DNA of 64,000 bases from Leptoclinus maculatus (GCA_032191485.1 JAVDOI010000012.1:19544485-19608484); one strand, 5' to 3'; shown: positions 40,793 through 52,882, counted from the first letter of the stretch. Made by a program: numbers and translations. Notes: generated from the sequence alone by a model not told the origin.

Positions 40793-41142
40793 GGTAAGGG
40801 TGAGTGACAACTCAGCAGACAAAAGGAGAGAGGGAGAATGGAGACGAGGAACGGGAACGTAATTCAGCAAAGAAGGCAACGGAAACATGCGAGGATGGAG
40901 GAGGAGACGGGAGGAGGGTGAAGAAGAGGGAGTGATGAAGTTGGGAAAAGGGAGTTGGTGCGATAGACGGAGGAAGATAGTAGGAGACATTTCCTGAGAG
41001 ACAGAAGTAGACAGATTTGTGTTTACTTCCCAAACCTCAGAGTCCGCGCTATGCAGTATGTGCTGTCATTTAGAAGACTCTGGACTTGTGGAGCAAACTG
41101 TGACACACACACACAAAAGCTTGGACAAAGACAACACATGCC

Positions 41143-41145
<3 letters not shown>
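38241..41145. other. Intron 6 noncoding DNA with homopolymers
   Basis: Contains a 22-C run (39840-39861), a second C-rich run near 40397, and a (TG)n followed by about 20 G (40756-40794). No supported gene; ORFs here are low complexity. Confidence 0.5.

Positions 41146-41183
<38 letters not shown>
41146..41183. repeat. (TA)n microsatellite
   Basis: About 19 TA units. Confidence 0.95.
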
Positions 41184-41186
<3 letters not shown>

Positions 41187-41709
41187 AACCCTGGATTATT
41201 GATTTTTTTTCTGCTTTTGCTGTCTTCAAACACACACACATAAGGAGTGAAAAACACATATGGCTCTGGTAGCCTCCTCGTGTTGGTGGGTGTATGCTTT
41301 TATAGGTCAACAGTTTTAGAAATGGGCTTCATGCTGCGTGGCGAACTGAGCACTCCTTTCCACTTACCTGCGTGTTGCCATGGCAACCGAGGGGGGGGGG
41401 GGGGGCGGGGGGGCTATTAGCCGAGGCGGTAAAAGTATAACAATGATCCAAAATACACTTTTGAAAAAAAAAAAATGGGGAGCTCGGGCGGGATGCATTA
41501 TATGGACGCCCATACGAGCACACAGCGAAGGTATTTATGAACATGAATTGATTTTTTCTCTAGAGAAGCATAACCTGTTATACAGACAGACACACACACA
41601 TATATATATATATATATTAGGGGTGTAACGATACGCGTATTCGTATTGAACCGTTCGGTACGAGGCTCACGGTTCGGTACGCATGACGAACCGAACGAAC
41701 CGTTCATAC

Positions 41710-41710
<1 letters not shown>

Positions 41711-41758
<48 letters not shown>

Positions 41759-42006
41759 GGGGCGACCGTGGCTCCCTGGGTTAAGAGGGTTGTCTGGTAA
41801 CCGCAAGGTCGAAGGTTCAATCCTTGACTGGGCCGTGTCATGTGTCGAAGTGTCCCTGAGCAAGACACTGTACCCCTAGCTCCCCGGGCGCCTGTCATTG
41901 GCAGCCCACTGCTCCCTATATACAGGGATGGGTCAAATGCAGAGAAAAATGTCCCCCATAAAGGGATAAATAGAGTGTATATTTTTTGTTTTTTTGTTTT
42001 TTTTTA
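41711..42006 (+). mobile_element. SINE insertion inside hAT element 1
   Basis: A run of about 45 T, then a tRNA-like head with A-box-like TGGCTCCCTGGGTTAAGAGG and B-box-like AAGGTTCAATCC. A body follows with AAGTGTCCCTGAGCAAGACA and GGGATGGGTCAAATGCAGAG, then a second T-rich run. The comparison copy at 46252 lacks it and reads straight from TACGCAT to TGCATTTGG, so this is an insertion. The poly-T lies on the 5' side of the pol III boxes, which is unusual. Confidence 0.75.
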
Positions 42007-42208
42007 GTGCATTTGGAAATGCAGAAGCTTAAATTGTGGGAAATATTATGTTTTCGGTGGAGCCACTGTTCTCAAACTGGCAACACACATGACGTAATGG
42101 ACAGCGTGCTCTCTGACACGCCCACCACCAAAGAAACACTTCCTACTCCAGTCGGGCACTTTGCGCTGTGAGACACGCTACATGAAGCTAACGTTAGCTC
42201 GGTGCAAC

Positions 42209-42484
42209 ATGGCTAGTAATAGACCAGGAATAAAAGATCCTCCAACGGCCTACAGGTCTGGTGTTTGGAGCCACTTTGGTTTCTCTGTGAACTATGAGGG
42301 CGATAGTGAGAGAGTGGTGGATACAAAAACAACGCGATCAACAAGCGATCACCACGGTGGTTGGTACATTTATAGCCGCGGACATGAGACCCGACTCTGT
42401 AGTGTAAAACGCTTTATGAACCTGCTGAATGTTATTGAGCCCGTTGCACTACTCCTTCACGAGCCCATTTCAGCCAAACCGTAA
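42209..42484 (+). pseudogene. BED-finger remnant of a hAT transposase
   Basis: Starts MASNRPGIKDPPTAYRSGVW and continues SHFGFSVNYEGDSERVVDTKT, which resembles the opening of a ZBED/hAT BED zinc finger (W..F... then VVD-TKT). The Cys/His residues that should follow are lost to frame decay, and no catalytic domain remains. The family role would be DNA binding at the transposon ends. Confidence 0.6.
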
Positions 42485-42807
42485 TTTCCGCTTTGTACAA
42501 GAAAACTACTACATTAACGTTACATTTTTTAAGGAGCAGTTTTTGTTTTTTATGCTTATGTGTTGCTAAGAAGACACCCCAGAAGATGGGTCACTCAGGT
42601 ATAGTTCCATCATTGTTCAAAGTCAAAGAATAGCTTCATGATGTTAGTTTTTATGAATAAATATATTTTAAAATCAAGTACGTTTCTCTGGCATTTATAG
42701 TTTTCTACTGTATTGAAAACGTACCGAAACGTACCGAAAACGTACCGAACCGTGGCTCCACTGTACCGTACCGAACCGAACCGTGGATTTTGTGAACCGT
42801 TACACCC

Positions 42808-42810
<3 letters not shown>

Positions 42811-42846
<36 letters not shown>

Positions 42847-42926
42847 TGTATATGTATATACATATATATATATATACACAGTATATATACACACACATAT
42901 ATATATAAAATATATGAATTAATATA
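42811..42926. repeat. (TA)n-rich microsatellite
   Basis: TA and TACACA repeats between the hAT and Tc1 elements; the continuation of the run at 41601-41617 that hAT copy 1 split. Confidence 0.85.
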
Positions 42927-42928
42927 TA

Positions 42929-44384
42929 CAGTCAGGGCCATAAGTATTTGGACTGTGACACAATTTGTCTAATTTTGCTTTATTTACACAACTCCAATGG
43001 ATTTGAAACTAATCAGTCAATATGTGGTTGAAGTGTAGACTTTCAGCTTTAATTCAATGGATAAAACGAAAAAATCACAATAACCGTTTAGGAATTACAG
43101 CCATTTCTACACAATCATCCCCATTTTCAGAGGCTCAAAAGTAATTGGACAAACAAACATAATTGTGAATATAATCATTATTTTTAATACTTGGAGGAAA
43201 ATCCTTTGCCTGAAGTCTGGCACCCATAGACATCACTAAACACTGAGTTTCCTCACTTGAGATGCTTTGACAGACCTTTTACTGCAGCCTCCTTCAGCTG
43301 CTGCTTGTTTGTGGGTCTTTCTGCCATTAGTTTTATCTTAAGTGAGTGAAAAGCTGCTCACTTGGGTTGAGATCAGGTGACTGACTTGGCCATTGAAGAA
43401 TATTCCATTCCTCTGCCATAAGAAGCTCTTGGGTTGTTTTCACAATATGTTTTAGGTCATAATCCATCTGCACTGTGAGGCGCCATCCAATCAGTTTTGT
43501 AGCATTAGGCTGAATCTGAGCAGATAGTTTAGCTAAACTCCTCAGAACTCATCCTGCTGCTTATATCAGCTGTGACATCATCTATGAACACCAGTGACCC
43601 AGTTCCATTGGCAGCCATACATGCCCATCCAAAGCACTGCCTCCACCATGTTAGACAGATGATGTGGTTTGCTTTGGATCATGAGCCGTTCCTTTCCTTC
43701 TCCACACTTTTCTCTTCCCATCATTCAAGTTAATCTTGGTTTCATCTGTCCAAAGAATCTTTTTTCCGAAACTGGTCTGGCTTTTTCAGATGTTTTCTGT
43801 TAAAGTATAATCAGACCTTCCTGTTCTTCAGTGTCACCAGTGGTTTGCACCTTGTTGTAAACCCTCTGTATTTAGATTCTTGAAGGCGTCTCTTGATTGT
43901 AGACTTTAACAATGACACGCATACCTCCTTCCAGAGTATTTTTGACCTCGGTAGATGTTATGAAGGGGTTTTTCTTCACCAAGGTACACCAATTTTTTTA
44001 ACCTAATAATGTTCTCCTTCACTTGCATCGACACCTTTTTGGTCCGCATGCTGAGAGTTCCAAGGACCAACTACCAACTGCAAATATAACATTTTGAATC
44101 CTATTGTCAGCATCATTTGTCATGAAATAGTGACAGAACAGGCCACATCTGGCCATGAAACCGTTTGTCAGACAATTGTCCAATTACTTTTGAGCCTCTG
44201 AAAATGTGGGTGGCCGTAATTCCTAAACGGTTATTGTGATTTTTTCGTTTTATCCATTGAATTAAAGCTGAAAGTCTTCACTTAAACCACATATTGACTG
44301 ATTAGTTTCAAATCCATTGGAGTTTTGTAAATAAGCAAAATTAGAAAAATTGTGTCACAGTCCAAATACTTATGGCTCTGACTG
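42929..44384 (-). mobile_element. Tc1-like transposon with ~220-bp inverted termini
   Basis: Both ends are flanked by TA (42927-42928 and 44385-44386), the known Tc1/mariner target. The left end starts CAGTCAGGGCCATAAGTATT and the right end is its near-exact complement. The inverted termini extend to about 43156 and from about 44163, with GAGGCTCAAAAGTAATTGGA at their inner edge. Total length of 1456 bp is normal for a Tc1 element. Confidence 0.93.
43160..44060 (-). pseudogene. Degenerate Tc1 transposase
   Basis: Read on the minus strand, fragments such as DETKINLNDGKRKVWRR (about 43702-43747, holding the region of the first catalytic Asp) and a diverged GGGSALDGHVW block follow in the expected order. 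Stops and frameshifts interrupt it throughout and no long ORF survives, so the copy cannot encode an active enzyme. Confidence 0.75.
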
Positions 44385-44386
44385 TA

Positions 44387-45244
44387 TGCAGTTGGAGGCA
44401 GAGCATTTCTGAGCATGAGCGACAACCTTTTACCTTAGTCACCACTCGCACTCACAAGCTAGAAAAGAAAAGAAAAACAACAACAGACAAATCACCCATT
44501 TGTAAATGCAATCTGAAAAAAAAATAAATGAGGCCGATCTATTAACAATCCCACATGCTGCCAGTCGCCCAGATATACAGTAGATTGATGAGGCGGACAG
44601 AAGGACGGTGGTGTTGCTGGGCGTATGACGGCGAACCAGCCTGTGTCGTGAAATTACACCTGGATTTTCACTGTGAGACGTCGCTCAGTGTGTCAGAGGG
44701 CAGGGTGTGTAATTGGGGGCAGTTGCTAGGATGCCTTCTGCTCTGTGGCTGATGGAAAAAAAGAACAGCACACACATATAGTCCCAAAAAACTTTTGGCA
44801 AAAAAAAAATAGAAAAAAATGAATTTTCAGCCTCACACAAAATAAGAGATTTTCTGCTCTGTGAGCAGTAGCAAAACAGTGGCAGATTGCAGGCCAGTGT
44901 TGTGCTACTGAGCTGGAGGAGGCATCTGCAGATGTCATCTCATCGTGTTGCAACACACTGTGATACAAACAGACAGGTAGGGACACATTATTAGAAAAGT
45001 GTCTCCTGCTGTATTTAGCTGTGCACTAGGTCCCAGATTTTCTATGGTCACCTCAGTGATTGAAGGGAGGTGTCCACTCGGTTGTATTTTAGAAATAACT
45101 GCGGTTGGGCAATATGGCAATGTGTACTATTGTCATAAATGTTGTCATATCCTTTGGCTGAATGAGGCTATTGTTGGCAGTGTTGCAAATCAAGGACAGC
45201 ATTGGATTTGTAGCCATGCATGGTTCTAGGGATGATTATGTCTG
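44387..45244. other. Intron 6 noncoding DNA
   Basis: No gene seen. Confidence 0.45.
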
Positions 45245-45365
45245 TCAGGAGGTCCATCCACCACTATGGCCCAGACTATTGGTTGAATATCATTCAAATG
45301 TGGTACAGTTATTCGTGGTGGAGAGACGATGACTTTGGTGATCCCCTGACTTCCTGTAGTATGAC
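45245..45365 (+). repeat. Dispersed repeat family F, copy 2
   Basis: CACCACTATGGCCCAGACTA, TTGAATATCATTCAAATGTG and ACTTTGGTGATCCCCTGACT correspond to the reverse of 28715-29015. Confidence 0.65.
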
Positions 45366-46149
45366 CCGCTGGTCAAAGTTATCCAGCAAAAAATCAAAAA
45401 ATTTGCTCAATTTAGTACCATCCCAATCATTCTTAATTAATTACCATATGGTAGCATACCAACACACTGAACTAAGATGTGTTAGCATTTACTTCAAAGC
45501 ACTGCTGCGCCAGTCTTGTTACATGATTTTTGCATCAAGGCAGTGCCTTGGTTTTTCAGGTATTTAAGTTGCTGATGTAATGACAAACAGACTAGTTATT
45601 TAATCCATGAACAGTTTCTCAATTGTTTTCCAGAAACTTTACTGCTTCACTGTAATATCATAATTGCAATTAAAAGTTGCAAACATGAACAGCAGTACAG
45701 GTGAAGATCTGTCCAGAAGTAAAGAAGTTCTTGAAGGTCTTCTCATCTAAAAAAACTGTTGAGACAATTACTAAATCTTGGTGACAAATCACAAGTACTG
45801 GATCCATCCAAATCTTGAGTTCTAGTTAGTGTGGGGCAGCCCAAAATATCTCATCCCCAAGTGTTCCATTACAGCCGCCACTGCATGGCAGACTCCAATG
45901 TGTATAGGCCTTTTTAGTGCTTTTCTTTGCACACATAGCATGTGTGGTTCCCTGTCTGCAATTTGTTCGAGCCAGGCACTGCCTGTTCCACTTTCCCACT
46001 TGGATGTCTGGAGGTACTGATTGGAGCAACCTGGGCCTTCCAGTCTAGGAAAAGTAATCACGAACAAATGTGATAATTAGCTGGCCAGCTTGTCAGTCAT
46101 GGCAGCTGTGATTGCCATTGCAGCAGTTCACCACGGTGTCTCTCGTTTG
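45366..46149. other. Intron 6 noncoding DNA
   Basis: No gene recognised; overlapping short ORFs at 45822-46067 have no domain signal. Confidence 0.4.
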
Positions 46150-46251
46150 CAGTGGCGGGCCGTGTGTTTTATACCTGGGCCTTCAGTGCTGTCCTACTAC
46201 AGTTGAGCCACCTCCTAATAACCCTGTTATGACGCTACAGCTACAGGTTAT

Positions 46252-46696
46252 TAGGGGTGTAACAATACGCGTATTTGTATTGAACCGTTCGGTACGAGGC
46301 TCACGGTTCGGTACGCATTACAAATCGTTTGAATAATACCATTGCATTTGGTAAATGCAGAAGCTTAAATTGTGGGAAATATAATGTTCTCTCGATGGAG
46401 CCACTGCGTTCAACCTGGCAACCCACCCAACGTAACAGACAACGTGCTGTCTGACACGCCCACCACGGAAGAACGACATTGTACTCTGGTAAGGCTCGTG
46501 TGTTCTGGGAGGCGTGCTATGCTACACTAGCTTAGCAGGAAAACCAACAGCAGCACACAAGCTACAACTCCCCGCAGCGGAGAAACAGTGCTAAAGCAAT
46601 CGCCACACAATCCCCATTTCTCCAGACCATAATTCCTGCTTTGTAAAAGAAAACAAAAGCCCAAACAGAGAATCAAATGTCCGACCCTAACCCCTA
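46252..46696 (+). mobile_element. Nonautonomous hAT element 1, copy 2, with 8-bp target duplication
   Basis: Starts TAGGGGTGTAACAATACGCG and ends ...CTAACCCCTA, flanked on both sides by the exact 8-mer CAGGTTAT (46244-46251 and 46697-46704). Its interior follows copy 1 (AATGCAGAAGCTTAAATTGT GGGAAATAT, GACACGCCCACCAC) but is internally deleted to 445 bp. Copy B of hAT element 2 shows the uninterrupted GGTTATTATTTG site. Confidence 0.9.
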
Positions 46697-47527
46697 CAGG
46701 TTATTATTTGGTTCGTATAAAAATTAAGCTCAACACCTACAAATACACTAACTGCAGAGTGCAAATACATGAATACGCGCATGACGAGGTGCTTCATCAT
46801 TAAAATGTATCAAAAAATCTATGTAATTAACACAATGACAAGAACAAACTCACAAGAACCATTTACATATATTTACATGACAACAAAGCATGACACATCA
46901 ATCCAGCAACACTGCAGCGCTAAAACATGTATTCCACCGAACACTGAAGAGCACGGGTCATTCAAATGTTATTCACATCAGAGGGAACAATATTAACCAT
47001 ATCATAAAAACGACAACATAGACAAATTAACACAGTATTAACTAGCTAGGGCCCCGCCTCAGCGGCGGTCTTGTCTCGGCGTTGGGGAATGGTTGGTGGA
47101 GATTTAGCCTGGATGAAGCGGTTTGGGGAAAGGCTAGGTTGAGGGTCCACTGCGGCTCCCGGGCCTTGCAGACCCCCTGTGTCCATATGGGACGGGAAGA
47201 TGGTGACTATGAGGGAAGATAACCCTAAAGTAAAATGGTTTTAACAGAGGGAGGGAGGGTGGGATGCGGAAGCGTGAGCACGCCGAGGTTTAGTGTGGGT
47301 GGGTCTATATAGGAATGTGGCCGGAAGTGGGGGAGTGGCTGAGGTGTGGCCCTGCTCCTGAAATTCAGCTAATGTTTTTAGCTTCCAAGTAACACTACTG
47401 CAGATGTAAAAACACAAAAGCAGTTCACTTACCAAAGCTGCTGTTCACTATTTAAAGACAAAGTATATCCTCCTTTCTTTGATTACAAAGAGTGTAATAC
47501 CGTGGTTGTACAGTACATCGGTGCGGT

Positions 47528-47900
47528 TCAGTTCCAGTAAGAGGTCCTCCTGCGAACGTGTTCATTGAGTTGTAGATCAACTCGGGTTGAAAACGTTTTC
47601 AAAAGCACCGTAGCTTGTAAGTGTCCTGTCGTGCTATGGTGTCGTGTTGCTGCCTTGGTTAGCCACCTCAGGTTAGCAAATCCAGCGTAGCTCCAAACAC
47701 CAAGATGCTCAGTCGCAAATAAAACGCATTCCCAGCCATAACATGTGCAACGCTTCTCCGACGCTGTCAGCCAGGAATACCGTTCGCAGTTGCTGGACTG
47801 AAAGTGGCGCACAAATCCTTTTCCTGGCTGGGTCAGGACTGATGTCCAGCTTTTCTTTAAATGTCCTTCTCGAGAAATCCGTTTCTCCTCCTTCAGCCAT
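47528..47900 (-). pseudogene. hAT element 2 transposase, N-terminal (TTF-type finger) remnant
   Basis: Starts MAEGGETDFSRRTFKEKLDI at 47900. After a frameshift it continues CVLFATEHLGVWSYAGFANL and KAATRHHSTTGHLQATVLLK. I recognise this as the N-terminal TTF-finger part of ZMYM1/TTF-type hAT transposases. It joins abruptly to RRRTSYWN, which is the element's C-terminal flank in another frame, so the catalytic core was deleted. Confidence 0.7.
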
Positions 47901-48256
47901 TGAGTGTTAAAAAAACAAAGCTAGAATCTACACCAAGCAAAACGCTAAAAATGTCATGTCAATGTCATAACTTCTTACATATCTTTCAACTTGAACTCTT
48001 ACTGCTACTAACTTCTGCTAGCTAGCTTGACACAACGGTCACGCTAGCTCACTGACTAATCACGGCGCACGTTAATGCTGAACTGCACGTTAATGCTGAC
48101 GTACTTGTAGGCTACCTAGACAGCTCTGGCACGTCAAAGAATACGCCCAACATGTCAAACTAAAGATCTGATTGGTTGAAGACTATGACAATCAACAATA
48201 TCGTCCACATTTACTTAAACTGCAAAGGCTTCCTAGAGGGCCTCGGGCCTCTCTTA

Positions 48257-50046
48257 CAGGGTATGAAACTAACTCAAAATCAGTACTAGTCCCAAGGACT
48301 AGTAGGTTCATAAAACTACTAGTCCTGAGCAATCTTTACTAGTCCTTCATGAAGCTTTGGGGAATGTACCAATCACGGGGTGTAGGGATGCGTGTGTGGA
48401 GGAAGACTCTCCCAAGGCAATTATCTAACAGTGAAACCGCAGAGATGCAAGGTACTAATCAAGAGTTTTATTGTTTGTAACATTATGGCTGTACAAAGAT
48501 TGATGCATGTTACATCATGATGTCGTGAAATTAAGACCAAAAACTGTTACTCCTGTTGAGATGGACAGGGGGTCAAAGTTGGTCATTTAAGATGTATTCC
48601 AATGGGAGCTCGAAATACAGGGGTGGTACCTTAACAACACAACGACGCGTTTTGTCCGATGTGCCCGTGTTTTAGCAATGTCGAACCCCGTTGCGAAACC
48701 TGTCCGCCTCGAAACTGAAACCAAATTATCGGAATACGGCATCTTAAAATCGCAAAATATGCTTATAATGGTTTGGGGATTGACAATTCTTGCATTATTT
48801 AGGCTCGTAGTGAAGATGAAGGTTAAGATCACGATTAAATATTGTACAGCAGTTCAAATTGCCAAGTTGAGGAATTCCGCTATGGAACGTACCGGCTAAA
48901 AATGTTGCTATATTCCACCGTGGGGAGTAACAGCATGTCACCACGGCAGTTTAAGCAGTGAACGCTCGGTGCCCAAAACAATACGCAGTCTATGAATAAA
49001 GCAGGCATTTGTTCTAATTTTAGATTAAGTATTTTTGTTAGATCACAAAAAGATATTGGGTGTTAGTTCATGTGCTGCAGTGATAAGAGCTTCACGATCT
49101 ATATTTCTTCCGCGGACGAATGTTGGCGGGCCGCTGGTGAAACTGAAAGAGAGGCCCGGCCTGATCGATGAATATAGTGCCTTTCGCATTGCGTAAACAA
49201 AAAATTATAATCGAAACAAAATAGTCTAATATCCTCAACAATTTGGGGAATAGTGGAATGTTACTGTTAAAGTGACTGGGAAGGAATGTATCATTGTACT
49301 GGTTCATTACAGGTTGTGGCCACCAGGGGGCATCTATTAGAATGCACTCCAGACTAGATGTTCCTTTGAGAGGTTTATTGACAGTAGTCAAACAAGCAAG
49401 TGTGTGGTTCTGAAACAGATATCCATGAAATAATGATTAGTAAAAACCTCTATACAGCATTGGTTCCAAATTAGGACATACAGGGACAGAATACAGGCAG
49501 CGATAAACATGTCCGGGACTCCTACAGTCGGCACTGAGCAAACAACGAACGAGCCGCTAAATATCAGACTAGATTGCCGTGCAAATGACACAATATAACC
49601 CTTATGATGACATTTGACTAACACCAAACGTTACGTTTACTTACTGGTTGTTTACACGCACACAGTCTTGAAAGGTGAACTCCGAACATCCACATAAACT
49701 CTAATCTATTTACGGACACCTGTCATTTCGCGCCACTACTCTCGTCAGAGCCTTTTCACCAATTTAATACCGGTGATATTAGTCCGCGAGCAGCTGACTG
49801 CCGTCCTCTTCCGCAAGGGGCGTGGTGCGGTTCCTGCTCGGCTGTTTCTCCGAAACCCGTCAATAGAGGTCGTCCTTCGTCACAGTTACATTTACTTATC
49901 GGGAAAGTCTTTTTCCGGACATAAATAACGAATAAAGCCTCTCAAATTTCACTCGCCATGAGGACTAGTGAGAATGATAATTTAGGTAGTCCCTCCAAAA
50001 ATCCACTCGCCTCGGGCTAGCGGACTAGCGTTAGTTTCCGACCCTG
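48257..50046. mobile_element. Element G, nested DNA transposon remnant
   Basis: Ends are inverted: CAGGGTATGAAACTAAC at left and the complement of GTTAGTTTCCGACCCTG at right, about 17 bp. It splits hAT element 2 copy A between CCTCTCTTA and CCTAGAGAC, a site intact in copy B (CTCTTCTTACCTAGAGAC). No target duplication is visible. Internal ORFs (49388-49627, 48587-48832, both minus) show no recognisable domain. The termini resemble fish hAT elements. Confidence 0.65.
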
Positions 50047-50164
50047 CCTAGAGACAGCATAGGGGCGAAATCTGATTGGATAAAAGCTCTATTTAAAACA
50101 AGCTGCACTGGAAGCAGCGCTGCAGGCTGGAAGCTGGTCAACAGAAGAAGACAGTAGCTATGCA

Positions 50165-50300
50165 ATGAGATAATTACATTACAGTCATTTAGCTTTTTAT
50201 CCAAAGCGACTTACAATTCAGAATAATAATAATAAGATAATAAGCTAATGGGAAAAATAATTAGAATACATGTAGTGTATTTATGAAAGATTATTACATT
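50165..50300 (+). repeat. SINE-like dispersed fragment
   Basis: TTACATTACAGTCATTTAGC followed by TTTTATCCAAAGCGACTTACA is a sequence I recognise as very common in teleost interspersed repeats. Confidence 0.6.
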
Positions 50301-52703
50301 TTAAAGGGATTCTAAAGGGTGCCACGGTGTGTCGGTGTCAGATGCCGACTGACCAACTGGTGGTATTGGAAGAGTTGGGAGTGAGAATGGGTGGACGATA
50401 CACATTTCTTTAATAATGAGAGAAGGGACACCTTAAAGTGTTTATACATGGGCAAAAAAGCTGTGACAGCCAAGCAGAGATGCTGATCAAAGGGTTCATT
50501 AGGGAGTTCCCTGCAGAAATGTTTTCACTGTATTTTTACGGTATATTTCCCTTTCTTTGCCAGCTGCTGTTGTGTCATTGATTATACAATTATGTGAAGT
50601 TGTCAAGGTTATTGACTTAGCTGAGCTGGAAGTCAAGCTTAAAAAACCTTGCCTATAGCTATCTACTATAGAAGCTAGTTGGCCGACCTACTGATCTTAA
50701 AAGGTCATGGATTTCATGGTCAACAATTAACATTTACCGTATGTTTGATTTATAACGAAGTTGTTTTCAGACGCCAGTAGGTTTGCCAGATACCTAGCAA
50801 AAGTTTGGATTTTATTTTTCGGAGTAAAATTCCAATCTCTACATTAAAATTCATGTTAAAACTCTCTATTCCTCGCTGACTCTATCTGTCTCTCTGCCTC
50901 ACACAGACACACACACAAAGCAGTGATGTCATTGTCTGTCCCCTGTGGTCTGCGTCCCACAGAAGCACCACCTGCCATCTGGTATGGCGGTTCAGGTCTC
51001 ATCTGGATTACTCTGCTGTGACAGGCACGATAGCGAAACACTTCTGCCGCTGCTGCTGTTCTTCTGTAGGGAACATTAAACTTTATCAGGCTGAAAGTCA
51101 AATACATGACATTTAATCTTGCCATTCCTGCAAATGTGATTAAAATATAGGTATCCTTGGCACCTGTTGGAGTTGAGTCTCAGCAAATACCACCTGTAAC
51201 CAGTTCTTGTAGTGTATTAAAAAGTGTAAAGAATATGTATGCAAAAGGAAACTGTTCTTCTTTTTTTTTAATTAGTTCCAATGTCCCCATTGAAAAATAA
51301 ATCAACCTTCACTACACAGCAGATGAATCAGCACAGAGATTTACAACCGTGTTTCTTCCAACTGGCAAGAATTAGCTGTTACTTTATCTTGCAAACCAAA
51401 GATATGTTTGCAATTGGCTCTGTTTGAGCATGCAGAAATAAGCTCAGAGCTAGTTTCATGCTTGCCAGCTTCGAGCATCTTGGCAAATACCCCCACAATG
51501 TTGTTCTGCAACAGTCCCGAATACATCAATCTGTTAGCAACACCACTTGTTGCGACAACAAAGGATATGGACTAGAAAGACAGAGTTTTTTGATAAGATC
51601 AATAGGAAGGATTGGGGAGAATTTGGCCGTTGGATTTTAATTATTTTTTTATGTGCTGTTGTTCTAATTATTTGGTAATGCCATTATTTGCCCAAGTATG
51701 TGTCAAACTACAATATTACTTTGTACTGTGTACTTTTCCTTATCGGCAATTAACAGTGTCAAATCAAAATACAAATCAGGTCAAAGCCAGAAATAAAATA
51801 AGTATCAAAATAATGGTGACGATACACAGCGCTTAAAGCGCTTCTCTCTGGCTCCCACAATGTCCACTGCAAATATTTCAGAAGCTGGGCACCTGTTTTT
51901 TCCGCAGCCACTTTTATACATTTCTTTTGAGTTTTACAAGCTTAAACACACACTTGCAGCTCATTTAGATGTTGTATCCGATGCCTTCTTGCCTTAATTG
52001 AATGACGACCTTTTGTTTCTTCTAACCTTCTCTGTTATTATAAAATGTAATGAAAACTGTTCCCAGCTGCTGTCATTGACTATTATTTGTCTGTATTTTG
52101 TCTGACGGCGTCGTGACAGTTAAATAACGACTTTACCATCAGCTCAGCAGCTTGGTAATGATTACTGGTAAGCATGGTATTTAAATGTCGCAATCAAATT
52201 CCATACTTGTTCTGTTGTCTGACAACAGACACAGAAAAATATGTCAACGTGTTTCCATTGGTGCACATTTACAGCACGGGCCCCACAGGTTGTCTCTGGC
52301 TTTGGGCAGCTCTGCACTACTATCCTTTATCTAGTAAAATGAAACATTGAATTCCACATGGTCTCACTCTTGGAAGTGGTGAGAATAATTTTCTCTGGAG
52401 ATTAGCAATCTTCATTTTGAGGTCGGCATCATCTCTGACTGCTGTGATTCTTGGCAGTTTGACAGATGTTTCAGTTTTCCATCTGTTGCCGAAAGACGGG
52501 GGAGACACTTTCTTTTACACTAGCAATCAGAAATGACCGTAGGTTACACTTTACGAACACTTTCAGTGCTGACTCATTCCAACAGATACACTTTGGACTG
52601 ACTTTTAAAAACTTGGTAGCCTTGCAACATATACAATATAATGAGACTCTCTGCAGGAGTTGCTGTTACACAGTCTAGGAGGTAATCCACTAGTTGAGGT
52701 GAG
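50301..52703. other. Intron 6 noncoding DNA
   Basis: No exon-like or repeat signal recognised. Confidence 0.45.
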
Positions 52704-52882
52704 GTATTGACCTCAAATGGTTAAGATTAGGCATTGGAATGGTCTACGTTATCCATTGACCTGGAATGCTCAAGGTTATGCATTGACCTGGAATATTTAA
52801 GGTTGCGTATTGAACTGGAATGGTTAAGGTTATACATTGACATTGAATGGTTAAGGTAAAGCATTGACCTTAAATGGTTAGC
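52704..52882. repeat. Minisatellite, 27-bp unit
   Basis: About 6.5 diverged copies of CATTGACCTGGAATGGTTAA GGTTATG. The units stay in 27-bp register from about 52750 onward. Confidence 0.88.

Larger units (their letters stand above)
41618..42810 (+). mobile_element. Nonautonomous hAT element 1, copy 1
   Basis: Begins TAGGGGTGTAACGATACGCG and ends ...GAACCGTTACACCCCTA, an inverted pair typical of a teleost hAT family. Both ends are rich in ACCGAACCG-type subrepeats. It sits in a TA microsatellite with ATATATAT on both sides, which fits an 8-bp target duplication but proves little inside TA repeats. It carries a nested SINE (41711-42006) and a BED-finger remnant (42209-42484). A second, shorter copy is at 46252-46696. 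Confidence 0.88.
46150..50110 (-). mobile_element. hAT element 2 (TTF-finger type), copy A, with two nested insertions
   Basis: Starts CAGTGGCGGGCCGTGTG, a hAT-like terminus shared with copy B at 53177. Further shared blocks are CACCTACAAATACACTAACT, CTGCTGTTCACTATTTAAAG, CTCTGGCACGTCAAAGAATA, CGCCCAACATGTCAAACTAA and CTGATTGGATAAAAGCTCTA. Both copies stop being similar after GCTGCACTG. Transposase remnants lie on the minus strand. It is interrupted by hAT element 1 copy 2 (46252-46696) and by element G (48257-50046). The right boundary is uncertain because no 8-bp target duplication was found. Confidence 0.75.
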
